Shown in pieces: positions 23,372 through 37,200 of a DNA stretch of 64,000 bases (the stretch's first letter is position 1; the number at the start of each line of letters is the position of its first letter). The stretch is from Sipunculus nudus (taxonomy: Eukaryota; Annelida; Sipuncula; Golfingiida; Sipunculidae), in NCBI GenBank assembly GCA_026874595.1, contig CM049316.1:76764676-76828675 (forward strand), given 5' to 3'. The position numbers and the translations under genes are program-made. The notes below the pieces were generated by a model. It had not been told where the DNA came from, ran no database searches, and worked only from the letters and a program-made list of their open reading frames with translations.

Positions 23372-24589
23372 ATTTATATATATAGTTATTTATCAAATAT
23401 TTTATCCTTCCAGTGCACTTAGAGAACGGGAAGATTTTACTTATCTTAAAATATGATCACTTTATTCTTATGATTTGAGATTATATTCTGACAATTCCAT
23501 GTAAAAAGTTTGCTTAAAGCGGGTTTCCTTCTGATGCAGGCAATCTTGCAGAAAGTTGTAATATGAATTATAAATAAATATATAATAATAAATAAATAAA
23601 AATAAATATGAATGGAAATTATTATTGCTTGATTTATAAAAATAGTCAAAGTTCATATATTGCCCCCCCCCCCCCCCTTCTTTGCTGCATGTGTAATCCT
23701 GAATACCAAGCTGAAGATAACGGGCTAAAATTTCCAGTCCCCCCCCCCCCCCCAAAAAAAAAAAATATTATGTTCCTATTCAACGTTACAGTATGAACAA
23801 GTAAAAGGGATGCAGTCTTTCCTAGAAGACAAATGGTTTAACGTTTTGACTTTGACTTGTAGGTCAGGTCGAGGTGGTTTCTTATCTTTCACAATAGAAT
23901 ATCCACACAGCCAGCAGGGGAGTCTTGGACAGTGAGCCATGAGTGACGATCACTGCCACTTAAACAGGACACGTCACAATGTAACAGGTACAACCCAGGG
24001 ATCACCCGAGTACAGGTAACACGGCGAGTACAGGTAAAACGGCAGGTAAAACGGCAGGTACACGCGTACTATGATAAGGAGGGCATTTAGTAGTCCCTAC
24101 AATCCGTCCTGCTTCTTAAACGTCAATGTGGCCGTGTATTTCATCAAACCCATTAATAAGTTGTTTAAAGATTACTTTTATGCACTGCCAGATACGAATT
24201 ATGGACAGTGTGCACTTTGATAGGAAAACATGAATGTAAAATAATTTGCAGTGTCGCTTATTTCATCAGTATCGGCTGATATGCAAATTTTACCAACGGT
24301 CATTCCAACGTTTCAAAATAGCTTTCCGGGTATTATGCTTAGACTGTAGGTATAGATTAAAGTTGACCTCGTCCAAATGAGAATTAATTTCTAAGAATTT
24401 GAAAGGAATTTCTAAAATGTAAACTACTTTTTTATGGGAAATTATTTCCAATCAACCAAACGATCACGACACATTGCGTGTGGCCGTGTGCAGCGCGGAG
24501 CCACAACACGTGTCAATTAGGAGATGCCGTGACTGACTAGGCCCCAAAAATGTATTGAATGTTCCCGCTGGCTGAAACAACGCGTATTG

Positions 24590-24765
24590 CCCCTCTTAAT
24601 CGAACCTCTGGTCACGCGGCCTTGTTATGGTTAACAGACACACGTGGACTGTGTTTTTGCCAACACGCAGAGCCATATCAAGGTTTTAAACAGCCGTGTA
24701 CGAGATACTGAGACTGTCTGCTGAGATGGTTCTGCTGGAAACTTTTGTATCAAGCAAAACTGAAA
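24590..24765 (-). repeat. Dispersed repeat, copy 1
   Basis: Reverse complement matches 61191-61375: shared words include CAGTCTCAGTATCTCG, ACGGCTGTTTAA, TGCGTGTTGG, ACACAGTCCACGTGT, CCATAA.AAGGCCG.GTGACC. No protein seen. Probably an old transposon or SINE-like family. Confidence 0.7.
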
Positions 24766-24922
24766 TGATAGTGTAAAAGAAAAGGCAGAACATTGCCTTT
24801 AAGCACAAAAGAAATGTTATTTGTTTAGTAGTGTATGTGTCACGAGTTGTATACAGAAGGATAATCAATGATAGTTTGTTGTTTAATTTAATATAAACAG
24901 AGTACCATGTTATGATATGAAA

Positions 24923-25203
24923 GTCGGTGAACGTTCCTTCCGTTTCATAGCCCTAAAAGTTTGGAATTCAGTACCCATCACACTTAAAAAATCTCCAACT
25001 CTTGTATCCTTTAAAACTAACTTAAAACGTATCTCTTCCGGCAAGCTTTAAGTAATTAATATTTTTTTTCTTAGGTCAGGCACAGGGAGCAGATTACCAT
25101 GAAATCGTATGTGGGTCTGTGTGTATTTGTGAATTGCGCAGTGAGTCCGACCATCGGAGAACTGGCGCTATATAAAAACTATGTATTATTATTATTATTT
25201 ATA
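24923..25203 (+). mobile_element. LINE 3' end (CR1/L2-like)
   Basis: Frame 24923-25051 encodes GERSFRFIALKVWNSVPI and LKKSPTLVSFKTNLKRI before TAA, the usual C-terminus of CR1/L2-type ORF2 (G.R.F...A...WN.LP...R...S...FK..LK). It is followed by a 3' UTR ending GGCGCTATATAAA and a (ATT)n tail. Everything upstream is lost. Confidence 0.75.
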
Positions 25204-25218
25204 GTATAACTCCTGGGT

Positions 25219-25290
25219 AGGACGTAGCCTAGTGGTTAAGGCGTAGGACTTCGGAGCTAAGGTCCCCGGTTCGAAACCCGCCGGTGCGTC
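25219..25290 (+). repeat. tRNA-derived SINE head
   Basis: Contains a box A-like TAGCCTAGTGGTTAAGGC and box B-like GGTTCGAAACC at tRNA spacing, but the T stem and acceptor stem pair poorly, so it is a tRNA-derived SINE rather than a tRNA gene. It starts about 15 bp after a LINE poly(ATT) tail. Confidence 0.65.
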
Positions 25291-26262
25291 AACTGCATCA
25301 TGATAAAAACTCATTGATCCTCAGAGATTGACTCTAATGGACCAATCCTTAATAAAAAAATTGAACAATTAGCAGAGAACAATGCAATTTAAAATTACTT
25401 GTTCAAGCGAGAGAGTGAAGTCCTCGTTTACGGAGACGCTATCGAGCTATTGTACATGACAAGTGTAAAATCATCCTGCACTTTACATTATTGTCGTAAA
25501 AAGTTTTTTAATATTTTTTTTATAATCTACACAGTTTTTATTTTGTCTGATTTTAGCCCTACTTTTCATTCCTATATGTAATGAAATCTTAAGTAGAACA
25601 TTTCTGGATAAAGGAAACGTCTTTACTAATAATATTTTTAACGTAAAAAAGGACTAAAAAAATTATTAAAATTACTAATTTTACCATTTTTACAGCAATC
25701 GTGTGGTCGAGCTACTTAAATAAGACACTCAAATATTTATTCTTTTATATTTCATATTTGCTATTTTCAATCTGAAAAGAGTGTGTCCATAAAATGTTCC
25801 AACTAAATTTAGTAATAAATATGTTTCTTAAACATATATATTAGATAAAGCAATCAAATTAAATATCTTTGTTGTTTCTAATCACTATTCACCACGAAAC
25901 TATGTGTTTCACGTAATTGCAAAGACAAGTCTCATGCATGTATTTGTCTTTTTTAAACCAGCTCAATTCATTTTTTTGATAAGAAAAAATTACACACAAA
26001 AACTTGATTGCATTTGACTATCCCAGATTATATAACCATTCTTGGTGATAAAATAGTTAAATTATGAAACATTTGTAACTTACCAGTAATGACATAAAAC
26101 TGATGCCCAAGATTCTTCATAAAATCGCTAATGCCATTTTGTCCATCTAAGACAATGCTCAGCGTTTAGTTGGTTTAAATTGTCTTTTCAAGTTTTGAAT
26201 TTTCAAACAATTTTTTGCAGAAACTAAAAATGACAAACATAAGAAAAAAACAGGAAACTTAC

Positions 26263-26301
26263 CTTATGTTTCTGGTGGCTTTTTGTATCGGTTCGCCAAC
26301 T
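26263..26301 (-). other. Proposed noncoding leader exon of gene A
   Basis: Short ATG-free segment between the inferred start site and a consensus donor GTAAGT at 26262. If spliced to the acceptor before 16933 it gives a roughly 110-nt 5' UTR. A second possible leader exon (about 26146-26088, with acceptor TCTTAG and donor GTAAGT) lies in the same orientation and contains ATGs that stop early. Confidence 0.4.
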
Positions 26302-26330
26302 AATTAAGAAAATAGTTCACCCGGGCGTGC

Positions 26331-26336
26331 TATATA
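26331..26336 (-). promoter_or_regulatory. TATA box of the inferred gene A promoter
   Basis: TATATA on the minus strand. About 30 nt downstream is an initiator-like TTAGTTG (near 26301), then about 39 nt without ATG up to AACATAAG and a GTAAGT donor (26262). An octamer ATTTGCAT lies at about 26358-26365, just upstream. The layout (TATA, very short leader exon, strong donor) repeats at gene B, which supports it, but the link to the first coding exon 9.3 kb away is inferred. Confidence 0.45.
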
Positions 26337-26800
26337 ACTCAAGAAAATAAATCTAATTTGCATATCGCCAGCGCTGATGTTTAGATTGCACCTTGTCTTT
26401 ATCCATGTCCATTTATCAAGGGTCATAGCGTACATTTTTACACGACTGCATGGCTTCACACGTGATGAAGATATAAAAACACCTCCTCAAGAAATATTTG
26501 TTAGCTAATCCAAAGCCGGGGGGAGCACATTAATGTAATTGACATAAATAAATTAATGAAAGGTAATAAAAAGGATTAAGTAGATAAAGATAACAGGCAA
26601 ATATACAAGCATGTGTGTGCCCATGTACATATGCACGTGTTTACATGTTTTCCGTTGCGTTTATGTAAATGGTGTCATTTTTAAATTGTTCAGCATGAAC
26701 TTCATAAACGGAGAGGTAGTGTAAAAACAGAGAGATCATATGTTGTTGTCATAGAAAATCCATCCTGACCGCCTGGCACGTGTGAAATATAATGTATGAG

Positions 26801-26857
26801 GTTTCCATGCCGACACTATGTCTTCATGACAACACTATGTTGCTATGGCAATGACCA
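26801..26857. promoter_or_regulatory. Three 19-bp units resembling RFX X-boxes
   Basis: GTTTCCATGCCGAC, GTCTTCATGACAAC and GTTGCTATGGCAAT begin at 26801, 26820 and 26839, an exact 19-bp period. The third is close to the X-box consensus (GTTGCCATGGCAAC). They lie about 500-550 bp upstream of the inferred gene A start site. Confidence 0.45.
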
Positions 26858-27335
26858 GGGTCATTTTCTTGTAAAAATTTCATTAGATATAGAAAAGTGG
26901 AAATATCTATAAATACGTCCATCTTTACAAATATACCTCTTGCTATGTAATCTGAAATGAACTTGTCAACCTGCGTGTGTTGTTGTTATTTGGTTATCAC
27001 GAGTGATCCTGGTACTTCAATAAGTTTACAAGTAGATCCCTCACGTGTGACGACAGCTGTGATTTCGAACAAGTTGAATGTACCTTATACGTTTGTTTTT
27101 TGTAGACACTCTCTCTCACACACACATACACACATCGTCACCCACAGTTGAAAATAGACAGAGACAAATATAACCACAATCAGAAATAACATCAGGCCTG
27201 TGAGAAACCATACTACGTGAAGACAGGGGGCTTGAGGCTCTGAATAAGTCCTGCCTCTCTGACGAGTAGGATAACAGGCGAACAACTAGTTCGCAAATCT
27301 TCATAGTTCTGAAACGGAAGTGGACGAGAGAGAGA

Positions 27336-27358
27336 GCGGGGGGGGGGGGGGGGGGGGA
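27336..27358. repeat. Poly-G tract
   Basis: About 20 consecutive G after an AGAGAGAGCG stretch. Similar poly-C/poly-G tracts occur at 1839-1851, 20949-20961, 23664-23678 and 23740-23753. Confidence 0.9.
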
Positions 27359-29156
27359 CCAGAACCTCAGCCTTAATACCAACGTCTTAAGAGAGGTAGG
27401 CATGTTATGTAGTTATTGTGTCAAAAAATAACATTTTCACGACAACTGAATTAGCTTTACCTAGCAAATTATATAATACACCATTATTCCTAAACTGCGT
27501 CGGTTCTACTGGATTCCGGAAGATCTGAGATCCATACATTAGACTCAAGTTTTATGTTAATTATGATATTTGGTTATATACGGGAAAACGCTTCAAAAAC
27601 GGTTTTGTATTTCCGGATTTTATTTCAATAAACATCTATTCTGTGTTTATATTCTGTGTTTATTTATCAAGAATAAACGCCAGAGTATGTGATTAAAAAA
27701 TTTACAATAAAAAGACCAGACAAACTCTCAATATAGATATTACCTTATAATTAATTCATGGAACAGCAAGTACTTCGCCATTGTAAGTTTTAGATACCAC
27801 ATTCGAAAAGAAGCTGTAATACCCAGGCGACTACGTGATCATATTGATATGTACTGAGGACTAAAATATCAATTGATAATGCTGATGTACATTAACATAA
27901 TACCCAACATCACTGACGTCATTACATCATAAGCAGATATAAAACAAGAAAAATTAATTGAATTGGAAATCATTTTGCTAGATCCCAACAATGAGAGATT
28001 TTTGTGGAGGTAACCGCTTACGTTTCTAATACTAGATTAAGTTCTATGTACATTTGCAGAATTCCATTCCCGCTTCGGACTACGTGACAGCTGGGTCTTA
28101 AACGCTTTTTCTGTATATCGCACCTCCGGGTCCTGGATGTGTAACCTAACCCATTCCTGTGTCATAACACTCAGAACCCCCGAAAGAGGTACCCGTTTGC
28201 GAGGGATACATGGCTGTTGGGTATAGTCTTACCATCAAGCATGCATCAAGCCTTGTCCTGGGTAGATGCCGCACGTGAAAAATCTAACTGCACCTTCACT
28301 GGCAATTTACCTCACGATCGCCCCAGCTGTGAAGTTAATGCTCTTGTTAACAGAGACTCCTATAGATCACAAGAGACGCCAACAATGAGATATTAATGAT
28401 CCTACCTGACTTTAGGATGGACAGAATTCTCTCGCACGTCCTTTATTCTTGTTTTCCGTTTGATTACCAGCTTTATATAAAGTTAATGAACAGGATATCC
28501 TGATTGGATGTTTACAAACAGTTTATGACGTAACAACGTCAATGGGTTAGCCAGGCTACTTCGATAAAGGTTACTATGGGGGATTTGATTAGCAATGAGT
28601 AATTTTCTTTTTTGTTGTAAGAAATATCGCATGTCCTGGGGATGAGGCAAAAAACTAATTGTGCGACCAGTGCGAATTCTACGAGACATGTCATATCCTA
28701 TAACAACGGGCCTTTTACCATAAATAAGACCCCGGTCCTCCTTTTAGTCCAAAGTCCATGTCAGCTATACCAAACGAACATGGAATATTCTCACTCACAT
28801 TTTTCTGCAAAAAAAATACTCTACTCCTTAGAAGCTGGATTCAAGTATTTAATAGATACGGACTTGAGTACTCATTGCCATGGCGACATTTTACAATATA
28901 GAATCAAAACAAAAATTGGAAATGTGTATTTTAATGGTATAACATTTACAGCGGTTATATGTGTGATGGAGTGCAGGTCAATATTCCCAAACACACACGT
29001 TGTTTATTCGTTAGAAACATAGTAGATACACAGGAATAATTAAAACAAAATGAATACTGCTTAAATGTCGAGTAATTCAGTTCTGATTTTGGACTCGGTC
29101 AGAAGTACTCGAGCGCTAATCTTTTTTATTTGTGCAAACCCTTGTTAACGTATCAA

Positions 29157-29159
<3 letters not shown>

Positions 29160-29230
<71 letters not shown>
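29160..29230. repeat. (CT)n microsatellite
   Basis: About 70 bp of CT with one TTT interruption. Confidence 0.95.
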
Positions 29231-29232
<2 letters not shown>

Positions 29233-32200
29233 ATTTCCATGGGATGTGGATATCTGTCAAATTAAATTGCTGCCTGAAACCAACAGGTGGTTATTTTGGC
29301 CTTGAATTAAGGTAGATGTTGGATAGCGTTGTTTCTTTCTGTTATTATCTTGTACAATTGTTCACTTAAATCACGACTTGTTTGTCAACACTATAGTATA
29401 GTTTACGTGTACAGGGTTCGTTTAATTTCCTGTCATTCTATTAGTGAATAAATAAACATCGAATAATAAATCATTACTGCAAGTGCAGCTGAACTCGAAA
29501 ATAAATCGAGACATCCTGCTTGCTGTACAAGCTTTCGGGTTCACATCAATTCTAGTTCCTGCAGATATGCACGCTATTTCTGACAGCACTTCCTTTTTTC
29601 ATCTGCTTGTCTAACACTCATTTTTCCAAAGTAAGACATAATGTGACGTTATTTTCTTGGGTAAACAAGAATGAATATTACATCTTCGGTTGACTTACGT
29701 ATATATTCACGCAGCAGTTATTAATAATGAGGCTGGTTTTACTCGGAAAGTGTGTCTCTGCGTCCGTCAACAATTGGTGTTCTATAATGACTTGCATCAT
29801 AACTCACAGGTCCACTCAGTAATTTTAGACTGAATGCTATCATGGCTAGCCCACCCATCGCTGCGTAAATGCATTGTCAAATGAAGCGGTTAGTTTTATC
29901 TGTTATCATATTTTTTGCAACTTTTCAAGTGCTGCCCCCTCGCGGGAAACGACGTAGGTAATAGCCATATGCAAGAGGTACATCAGAATCAAAAGTCAAA
30001 TAAAATTGCCAGAAACGATCCTGAAGATATTAGTAGATTCCTGAAGATAATTCACATCAAAGTTTATCTTAAATAGTATATTTGATGCGTTTTCGCATTT
30101 AAGTTTCACATGCAAAATTGATTATCAACCCCCAAAAGGTTTTTTATATGTTAAATATTTTACTAATTGTATACGTTCAATATCAGTTTACTTCGGTTTA
30201 TCATTAAGCTGACTTTATTTATTGCAATTACTTTCATTACATCATGCAACTGTGTTTATATAAAGCATGTCAATTCGACATAGTTTATTTAAAAGAATGT
30301 ATATCGCGAAAGATTAAAGGTTAACATGTTAAATGATAGTTGATAATGCCATGAAAGAGGGACATCCTGATAAATGCATGGGTATTTGACAGAGGTTTAC
30401 AAACTTCAAATGTTCAAATTGTGGAAAGATCACACAAAGAGACATTTAGTATAGTGATGGGATAGGTTTGTTTATTTTTTTCAAGACAGGCAAGGTTATG
30501 CATGCTAATATAGAGATTTTATCAAGATTTGCCTGTTTTATAGTTGCTTTAATCTCACAAACTCTGTTTGAAAGTGCCGGACATTCTAAGTTACTTAATA
30601 TAGATCTTGTTTTTCACTTCATTTGAAACAGAAATATTCCATGTTCTTTTATAAATGAAAACCACCGTCTTGTCATTTATCATTTCTATCGAAATGATAA
30701 AAAGAATACGGTTCATGCATATTTCTCGAAGATTGTATTTAATCTAATGCTGGTCTTAATAACACCAACATCTTTAGACACTCGAGGTATTGTCCGGGTT
30801 AAAAGACACTGTCACACAGTCTTGGCCGGACTTTGATCACTCGTCGCTCGGTTCATTGTGTTATCTGTATCAGGTCTGTCAATCTCTGGTTGACATGTCG
30901 CACGTGGCGGGTCAGGGAGAATAACAGCACGGTTACCTGACGGACCACCTGTGCTTCACACATGTTTGTACTGATGTGTTGAAACAGAAGTATTTATAAG
31001 TGTAAGTTTGCTAAGTGTTTTAATACTCCCTCAAATAGCAATAAAACTGCGGAGTGGATAACTTTACTCACGAGTCTAGAATGGTTGAAGATAATGCATG
31101 TGAATATGTTTTATCCAATAGGTGTGTTTGCTGTTGCACACACGAGAGAGAGACAGACAGACAGAAAAGTAGTGAGAATGTGGCTACACATACATGCACA
31201 AAAACCACTGGAACAGTAATTCCAAGACTTGATATGATTGTGGACCTATAAACAGATACGTTTTATTCTTATCCAATTAATTTAAATTTAAATTAAAATT
31301 TAAAATTTAACACTTCCTGCGTTTGACAGGATGTATGAATCTTGATGCATCGTGAACCTTATAAAGTGTAACACTCTGACAATATATATCATTGCTGCCA
31401 TGTATTAGACCATAAGACCCGGACCAGAATTAAATTATTGTCTAAATTATTAACCATATATGCTTGTTATCTCAGTGATTTCGGGGGAGGGGGAGGTAAA
31501 TAAGGGCATTCTGGAATAATTCATGTCGCCAAAATTTAAAAAAAAAATCGGTCATCTCAACAACTTAATGTGGCATTGTTGGTGTAGGAGACGGCAACAT
31601 ACGAATAAACCGCTGCGTTCTTCAGGAGTTTGACCCTTATCAGGTGGCTTTTGACTTCCTTTTTTATTTCAAATAGCAGCTGCAGCGCTCACATGCACAG
31701 ACAACACCGGAGTAACTCAACACAAAAAGAGAAACTTGATTTCCAAAGACGAGAATAATTTTATTTGAAGATTTTCTTTACTTCTAAACTTATAATCTGT
31801 CAAATTCAATGAAGTAAATATTACTGGATCTATGGCACCGATTTAGATATTGCGACTTCTTGTTTGACTTTGTGATCACACGTTCACACAGTAGTTTCAG
31901 TGATATTTGTGACTTGAAAGGTAACTGATGTGGAACTGGTATATCAACCGAACCATTAGCAGTAACAGCAGGTGTATGTGTTAAAACAAACTACTGATAA
32001 CAATTTTGTAGGCCCTTGATCCCATTCATGCAGGTTATAAATAACGGAGTGTTTCTTATTTTATATCTGATTATATGTTAAAACCTAATATATTCTTGTT
32101 GGTATTAAAAATCACGCGTCATGTACTAAAAATAATTTAATAATAGTGTAATCAAATAAAAAAATATTATTTTTAAAAGTGCAATATTGCAAAAATCTTA

Positions 32201-33256
32201 CACACAGCTTGCAAATTCTTTAAATATATGTACATTAAATGCAGATAAATATTTCAGTCGCTATGAATCAAACAATTTATCTCAGCTGATGAACGAAGTA
32301 ACCTTAACATAATGATAATCTATCTGTGAATGAGTGTGAATTAAAGTGTGGGTTATGTAATTAATAAAAAAATGTCATGGTCTTATGTACAAATAGTAAT
32401 AGTAAAATAATGTCTGAATTAGGGATCCTTCATTGCCGTTATTTGATAGTCTGCATTGATGAGTTCGTTCCTCATTAGTTTTTTTCTGAGATTACTGAAG
32501 ATACATAACAAATATCTGTATAATATTCATACATGTATAAGCAAGCACTGAGTGTTCTACGCCTACCGACTCTAAATGAATTATCTTTCCAATGACGTCA
32601 TAAAAACAACACGAGTCGCAGTGATGATATCAATCGACTTCTACCCAGATTGGTTACATGCACATATATATCCAAAGTATACAAAAATACCAGTATGTGT
32701 ACAATGTTGTCTAACATACATTGAAAGTGGACTGCTTCACTTTATAATCAAATTTAAAAAGGCTTAATCCTCTCTGACTATATTTCCTCGTGTCCAGAAT
32801 CGAGGGTCAAGCCGAACCAAAACTGGAGCAGAAAAATGAGCTGAAAACTAGTCTATGGTATATCGGAAAAATAAATTACAATGACATTGATGTCATGCAA
32901 AAACCATTTGATAAATTAAACAGTTTAAAATTAAAAGAAATTTCCATGATTTTTTTTCTAATTAATCTCAAGTAATGCCCTTTGCCGAATAATTTTTACT
33001 CAAGCAATTTATATTCTAGATCTTTAATAAATACTGAAACAAAAAAAACTGAACACTTGCTGGTCAATATGAAACTTTTCTAGTTTTAATGTAAGATACT
33101 TTGACAAAACGATTAACCACAGATTTCGAATCAGATTGATCATTATACCAAATGTTGTATTGCACTGTATTGCTATGAGTTTATAAATTATGCCTACAAT
33201 ATTATGTCAATAAGTTGTAATTATTCTGAGTAATTAAAGGACACTTAGCCTGTGTA

Positions 33257-34242
33257 TCACACGGCAGACATATGAAATCTTAGTGCTCCATTACTTCCGG
33301 TAAATGCAGGGTTAGCGTAATCTTCTTTGACTGGAATGGTTGATATTCGTCCCGACTCGACCGGAACTTGAATGTTCTCGGTTACTGCAGAATTCTCGGT
33401 CTCTGCCGAATTTTTCTTGCAGGGGCAGCAACTGCATCCCTTAGTCCTTACAGCAGTGATTCCTCTGTCATAAAAAGCAAGTGTAAATGGAGGAATATTG
33501 TCCCAGTCGCGAAGTCGCTCTGGCAATTTTTCTGGCTTTCTCTTCTGTAAAATGTTCACTATGATTATAAATATTATAAAGACGACAGCCAGGCAGAGAA
33601 CAGCTATGAGATAAGGTAGCCCAGCTACTGATAAAGCAAAAACAGTCAACGGGAGACACAGGAACATTAAAATTACGTAAAACACGGCAAACCAGCGGAA
33701 TTTAGCAGTTCTGTTGCCGAGGAACTTGGCGAGTCTTATAGGTACACGGCGCATGACTGGGACTGGGTAAAACAAGATTATGCCGATGATGTTGAAGAAC
33801 AAGTGACACAAGGCTAGACGCATTGCTGGACGGAATCTGCTGCCTGACTGCACCAGGGCCGCCATGATGCCTGTGACAGTAGTGCCGACGTTTGAGCCGA
33901 GCGTGAGCGGGTACGTTCTCTCGATAGCAACGACGCCCATGCCGACCAGCGGGGTCAAGGTCGACGTAAACACCGAGCTGCTCTGCACGATGACGGTCAT
34001 CCCCGCGCCCACCAAGATGGCGACGTATCCGGTCAGACAGGCGAAAATACCCGGGAACTCGGCGTTTATCATTTTCTTGATAGCGGAGGCTAGCGGACCT
34101 TGGAGGAGGGAATGAAGGACTTTGACCATACAGATGAGTGCGGTGACGAGGATGAAGAGAGAGAGGGCCAGCAGAAGTAGCCCGGACGCCAGCTCAGACA
34201 GGTGGGACCACGGCATCCCCTGACCGTGGAACAAGAAGCTAC
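33257..34242 (-). CDS. Gene B last exon: second repeat and C-tail
   Basis: Starts after TTTACAG and ends at TGA 33259-33257. Encodes [26 protein letters not shown] at 431-445, [24 protein letters not shown] and TAKFRWFAVFYV, then the Cys-rich GCSCCPCKK and a longer tail than gene A with a YANPAF motif and terminal SAV. A possible ATTAAA poly(A) signal lies at 33028-33023 on this strand. Confidence 0.97.
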
Positions 34243-37200
34243 CTGTAAAGATAACATATCACGTGTAAATCATTCTGATGAAGAATATGAATGGGGTTAA
34301 AAAACCCTCTCTCTAACAACATTGTGAAAAGCGTTTGTTTAATATACTAGCAAAGATCATGACATGCCATGGTAGGGGAAAATGTTAACTTATAAATATC
34401 ACCAAAAAAATCAATAAATCTAAAGTTGTGGAGAAGTGTTTAGTTCAGACATTTTTCTTTAAAATAAGCCGGTTGCAAATAGCAAAAGTTCTTTTCTCAA
34501 TACAGCATACTTAAATATATATATATATAGATGTGTGATTTTATATATATCATAATGAAGTCAATGTTATGTCATCTAATCATATTTTATTTTACATTAA
34601 GAATTATCGATGCTTATGCTATTACGGTGCTTGTAACATTAAAGTTGTAACATTTCTAACATGCTATTTTTAAACATATTGTATGCTTAACGTGATTTTT
34701 AAAAAATCTGTGAAATAGAATATTGACTTACAGGTTTGAGAGGTGTTCTGGTTGACGTCAATATAACTGACGGTACTGATATTCTGTCCGTTTTCTATGC
34801 TGAAGGTTTGATTGACGTTAAAGGCCCAATAAAACTCCCGGGAAGTCCCGCGGGCGGCCGCCGCTAACCGGTTAGCCTCCTCCACTGTTAATACAACATA
34901 TAGCTACGTCAGATATCACTAATCGCAGAATAATACACACAAAACATACAAACAATACAACAAACAAAGCTTACTGGTTATCCAGAGATAAAAGTATTAA
35001 CATTATCCGGCTCATATTTAAAACGGTCCATTTAATGCTAATTCAAAAACGTAAATATAAGCAAAGATTTATGAATATCTAACCGTTATAGCTATATATA
35101 TTATAACTATCTAACCTGTTATATATAGGTTCGCATATGAAAGATACAAGAAGTGTATATTTTATTAAAAAAAGAAGGTTCGATTTAACACTGTTATTTT
35201 ATTATCCATGAAATAATGTAAAATACGTTATTAGAAATTACTATATAACGTATCTGAGCCGAAAATTAGTAAACTGATATTTGGAAACCTATTTTACATA
35301 TATAATATATATGTTGTAACAGCTTATGTACCTGATCGACGGAACAATTAAAGGGTCAACTATTGTCCCCAAGATGGCCGGGTGATTTAGAATTTACTTT
35401 TATATTAGATGTGGTTTGGTAATTAACGTAACCATTCGTACTTACGATCTGCGAAGTGTCGGACGACTTGGTACGTGTTTTCTTTGCACCAGTATTGTAT
35501 CATGGTTCTTTTTTGTAGATCACTCTTGGCCGCCACTGCTTCAATCACGTTACTGTCAACCTGTCAGGGTACAATAAATCTGATATGAAGACTACTGTAT
35601 CTTGTTGAAGCCTGTACGTGAAACTATAACAGATAACTTGTAAATTAGCAAATATTGCTGTATTTGAAAACTGTGCTGGTGAAAAGGCTAGTTTCGAAGT
35701 TTTCTGTACAGCTGCCGCAGAAAGTTAAAAGTTTGTGAGAATGAGATTTTTTAATGGTCATCTTATTTCAAATGAAAGACACAAACGCTGTACGTTTTAT
35801 GATCAGCGAGACTGTTGAATTTTATTGAGTATTTAATGTTCATATTGTTTCTATATTGTAATATTTTACGATTAAGAAAATTTGTTACATGGGAGTATAA
35901 TATTAGATAAGGTGTGTATGAACTTGTCTTTATACCATTGATTATTTATGGACTCTAAAACAACCATATAACAATTCACAATGAAAGAGGACAGTTTTTT
36001 CAAACAGTTCAGGTGGCACAAAATGGTTACTTGACCAGTCATATATATTACCGTTTATTTTAATTTTTTATAGACCTGACACTTACTCGTATGAGAAGTC
36101 TTGTGAAGGGCCGGGTGAGAGCTCTCAGCATCTCTGGTGGTTTCTGTCCGGCCTGGAACGCCAGATTCCTCGTCATTACTTCCGTCAGATGCTCCAGGAA
36201 GTGGGAGATCGCCTCCACCGGAAGTAGGACGATGACGCTCAACCAGTTAAACATGTCGTGCACGGTGGCTCCCGCGAACGCCCGCCGGAACTGGTTCCGG
36301 TCACCAGACTGGGTAAGCGAGACCAGGACACAGGTAACCGAGGTGCCGACGTTCGCCCCCATGATGATAGGAATTCCTTGGCGTAAAGTAATCACTAATA
36401 AATAGAAAAGGACAAGTTCTTAGGTTAGACTTGCAGAAATATTTTAATGTTTCTATAGATATGTAGTTTTATCCAGTTTGTGTTGAATATACTATGTACT
36501 CTCAACCCCAGAGTATCCACGTACTATACAGTCTAGTTGCTGAGACATTAATTCATTTCGGGAATATATTCTATGTTTTGTTCTGTTGGACGATCCTCAC
36601 CAGAGTGCTTTTTTGCCTGGTTCCAAAAATATACAAAATATCCTTTTTTTACTCTGTTCTATTCGGTTTATTGTATTCGATTACGCATATTTTCTACTTA
36701 ACTAGTCAATTATTTTCCAGTCAAACCAATTTTCAAGCCTGGCTCAGTCCACAGACAAGGTCTGTAGATAAGGCTTTTGTAGTTAGTATGTTTGCTGTTC
36801 CTATATAATATACTTGGTTTATGTATAAACAGTAATCTTCAAGCCGTGTACGGTAGTTTATTACACAGATAGACGTATATTACTTACATCCTGAGGCTAC
36901 CAGCGTGACGGTGATGGAGGTTGATGTAGATGAGCTCTGTAACACCACCGTCACCACCACCCCGATCATCATCCCGGCTATCGGGTTGTCAAGGAGACCA
37001 CGCCTCGTCAAGGCATCACCAGCAGCCCGACCTGGAGAACATTCATGTCAAGTTAAAGCCTAAACGATCCAGAGTTAACCTAAGATTATGTATCTTTGAA
37101 CGAACATATAGCTTTAAATATAAGGTAAAATTCAGAAACTTAAAAGACATCACGGAGGACTTATGTTTACAATACAAGACAATCCCTAAAATAACACTCT

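Larger units (their letters stand above)
26870..33256. other. Region between gene A promoter and gene B 3' end
   Basis: No gene recognised. Contains poly-G, (CT)n and a block at 28150-28215 (GTCATAACACTCAGAACCCC, GAAAGAGGTACCCG) resembling 52815-52870. Frames such as 28642-29022 show no domain. Confidence 0.5.

Noticed and set aside
25219-25290. Functional tRNA gene
   Set aside because: T-stem and acceptor-stem mismatches; better explained as a SINE head.
28642-29022. 126-codon frame
   Set aside because: No similarity to a known protein could be recognised and nothing around it suggests a gene.
31600-31650. Second hammerhead-like motif on the minus strand (CTGATAAGG...GAAGAACG)
   Set aside because: Core bases differ from CTGATGA and GAAA is misplaced; no element remnant beside it.
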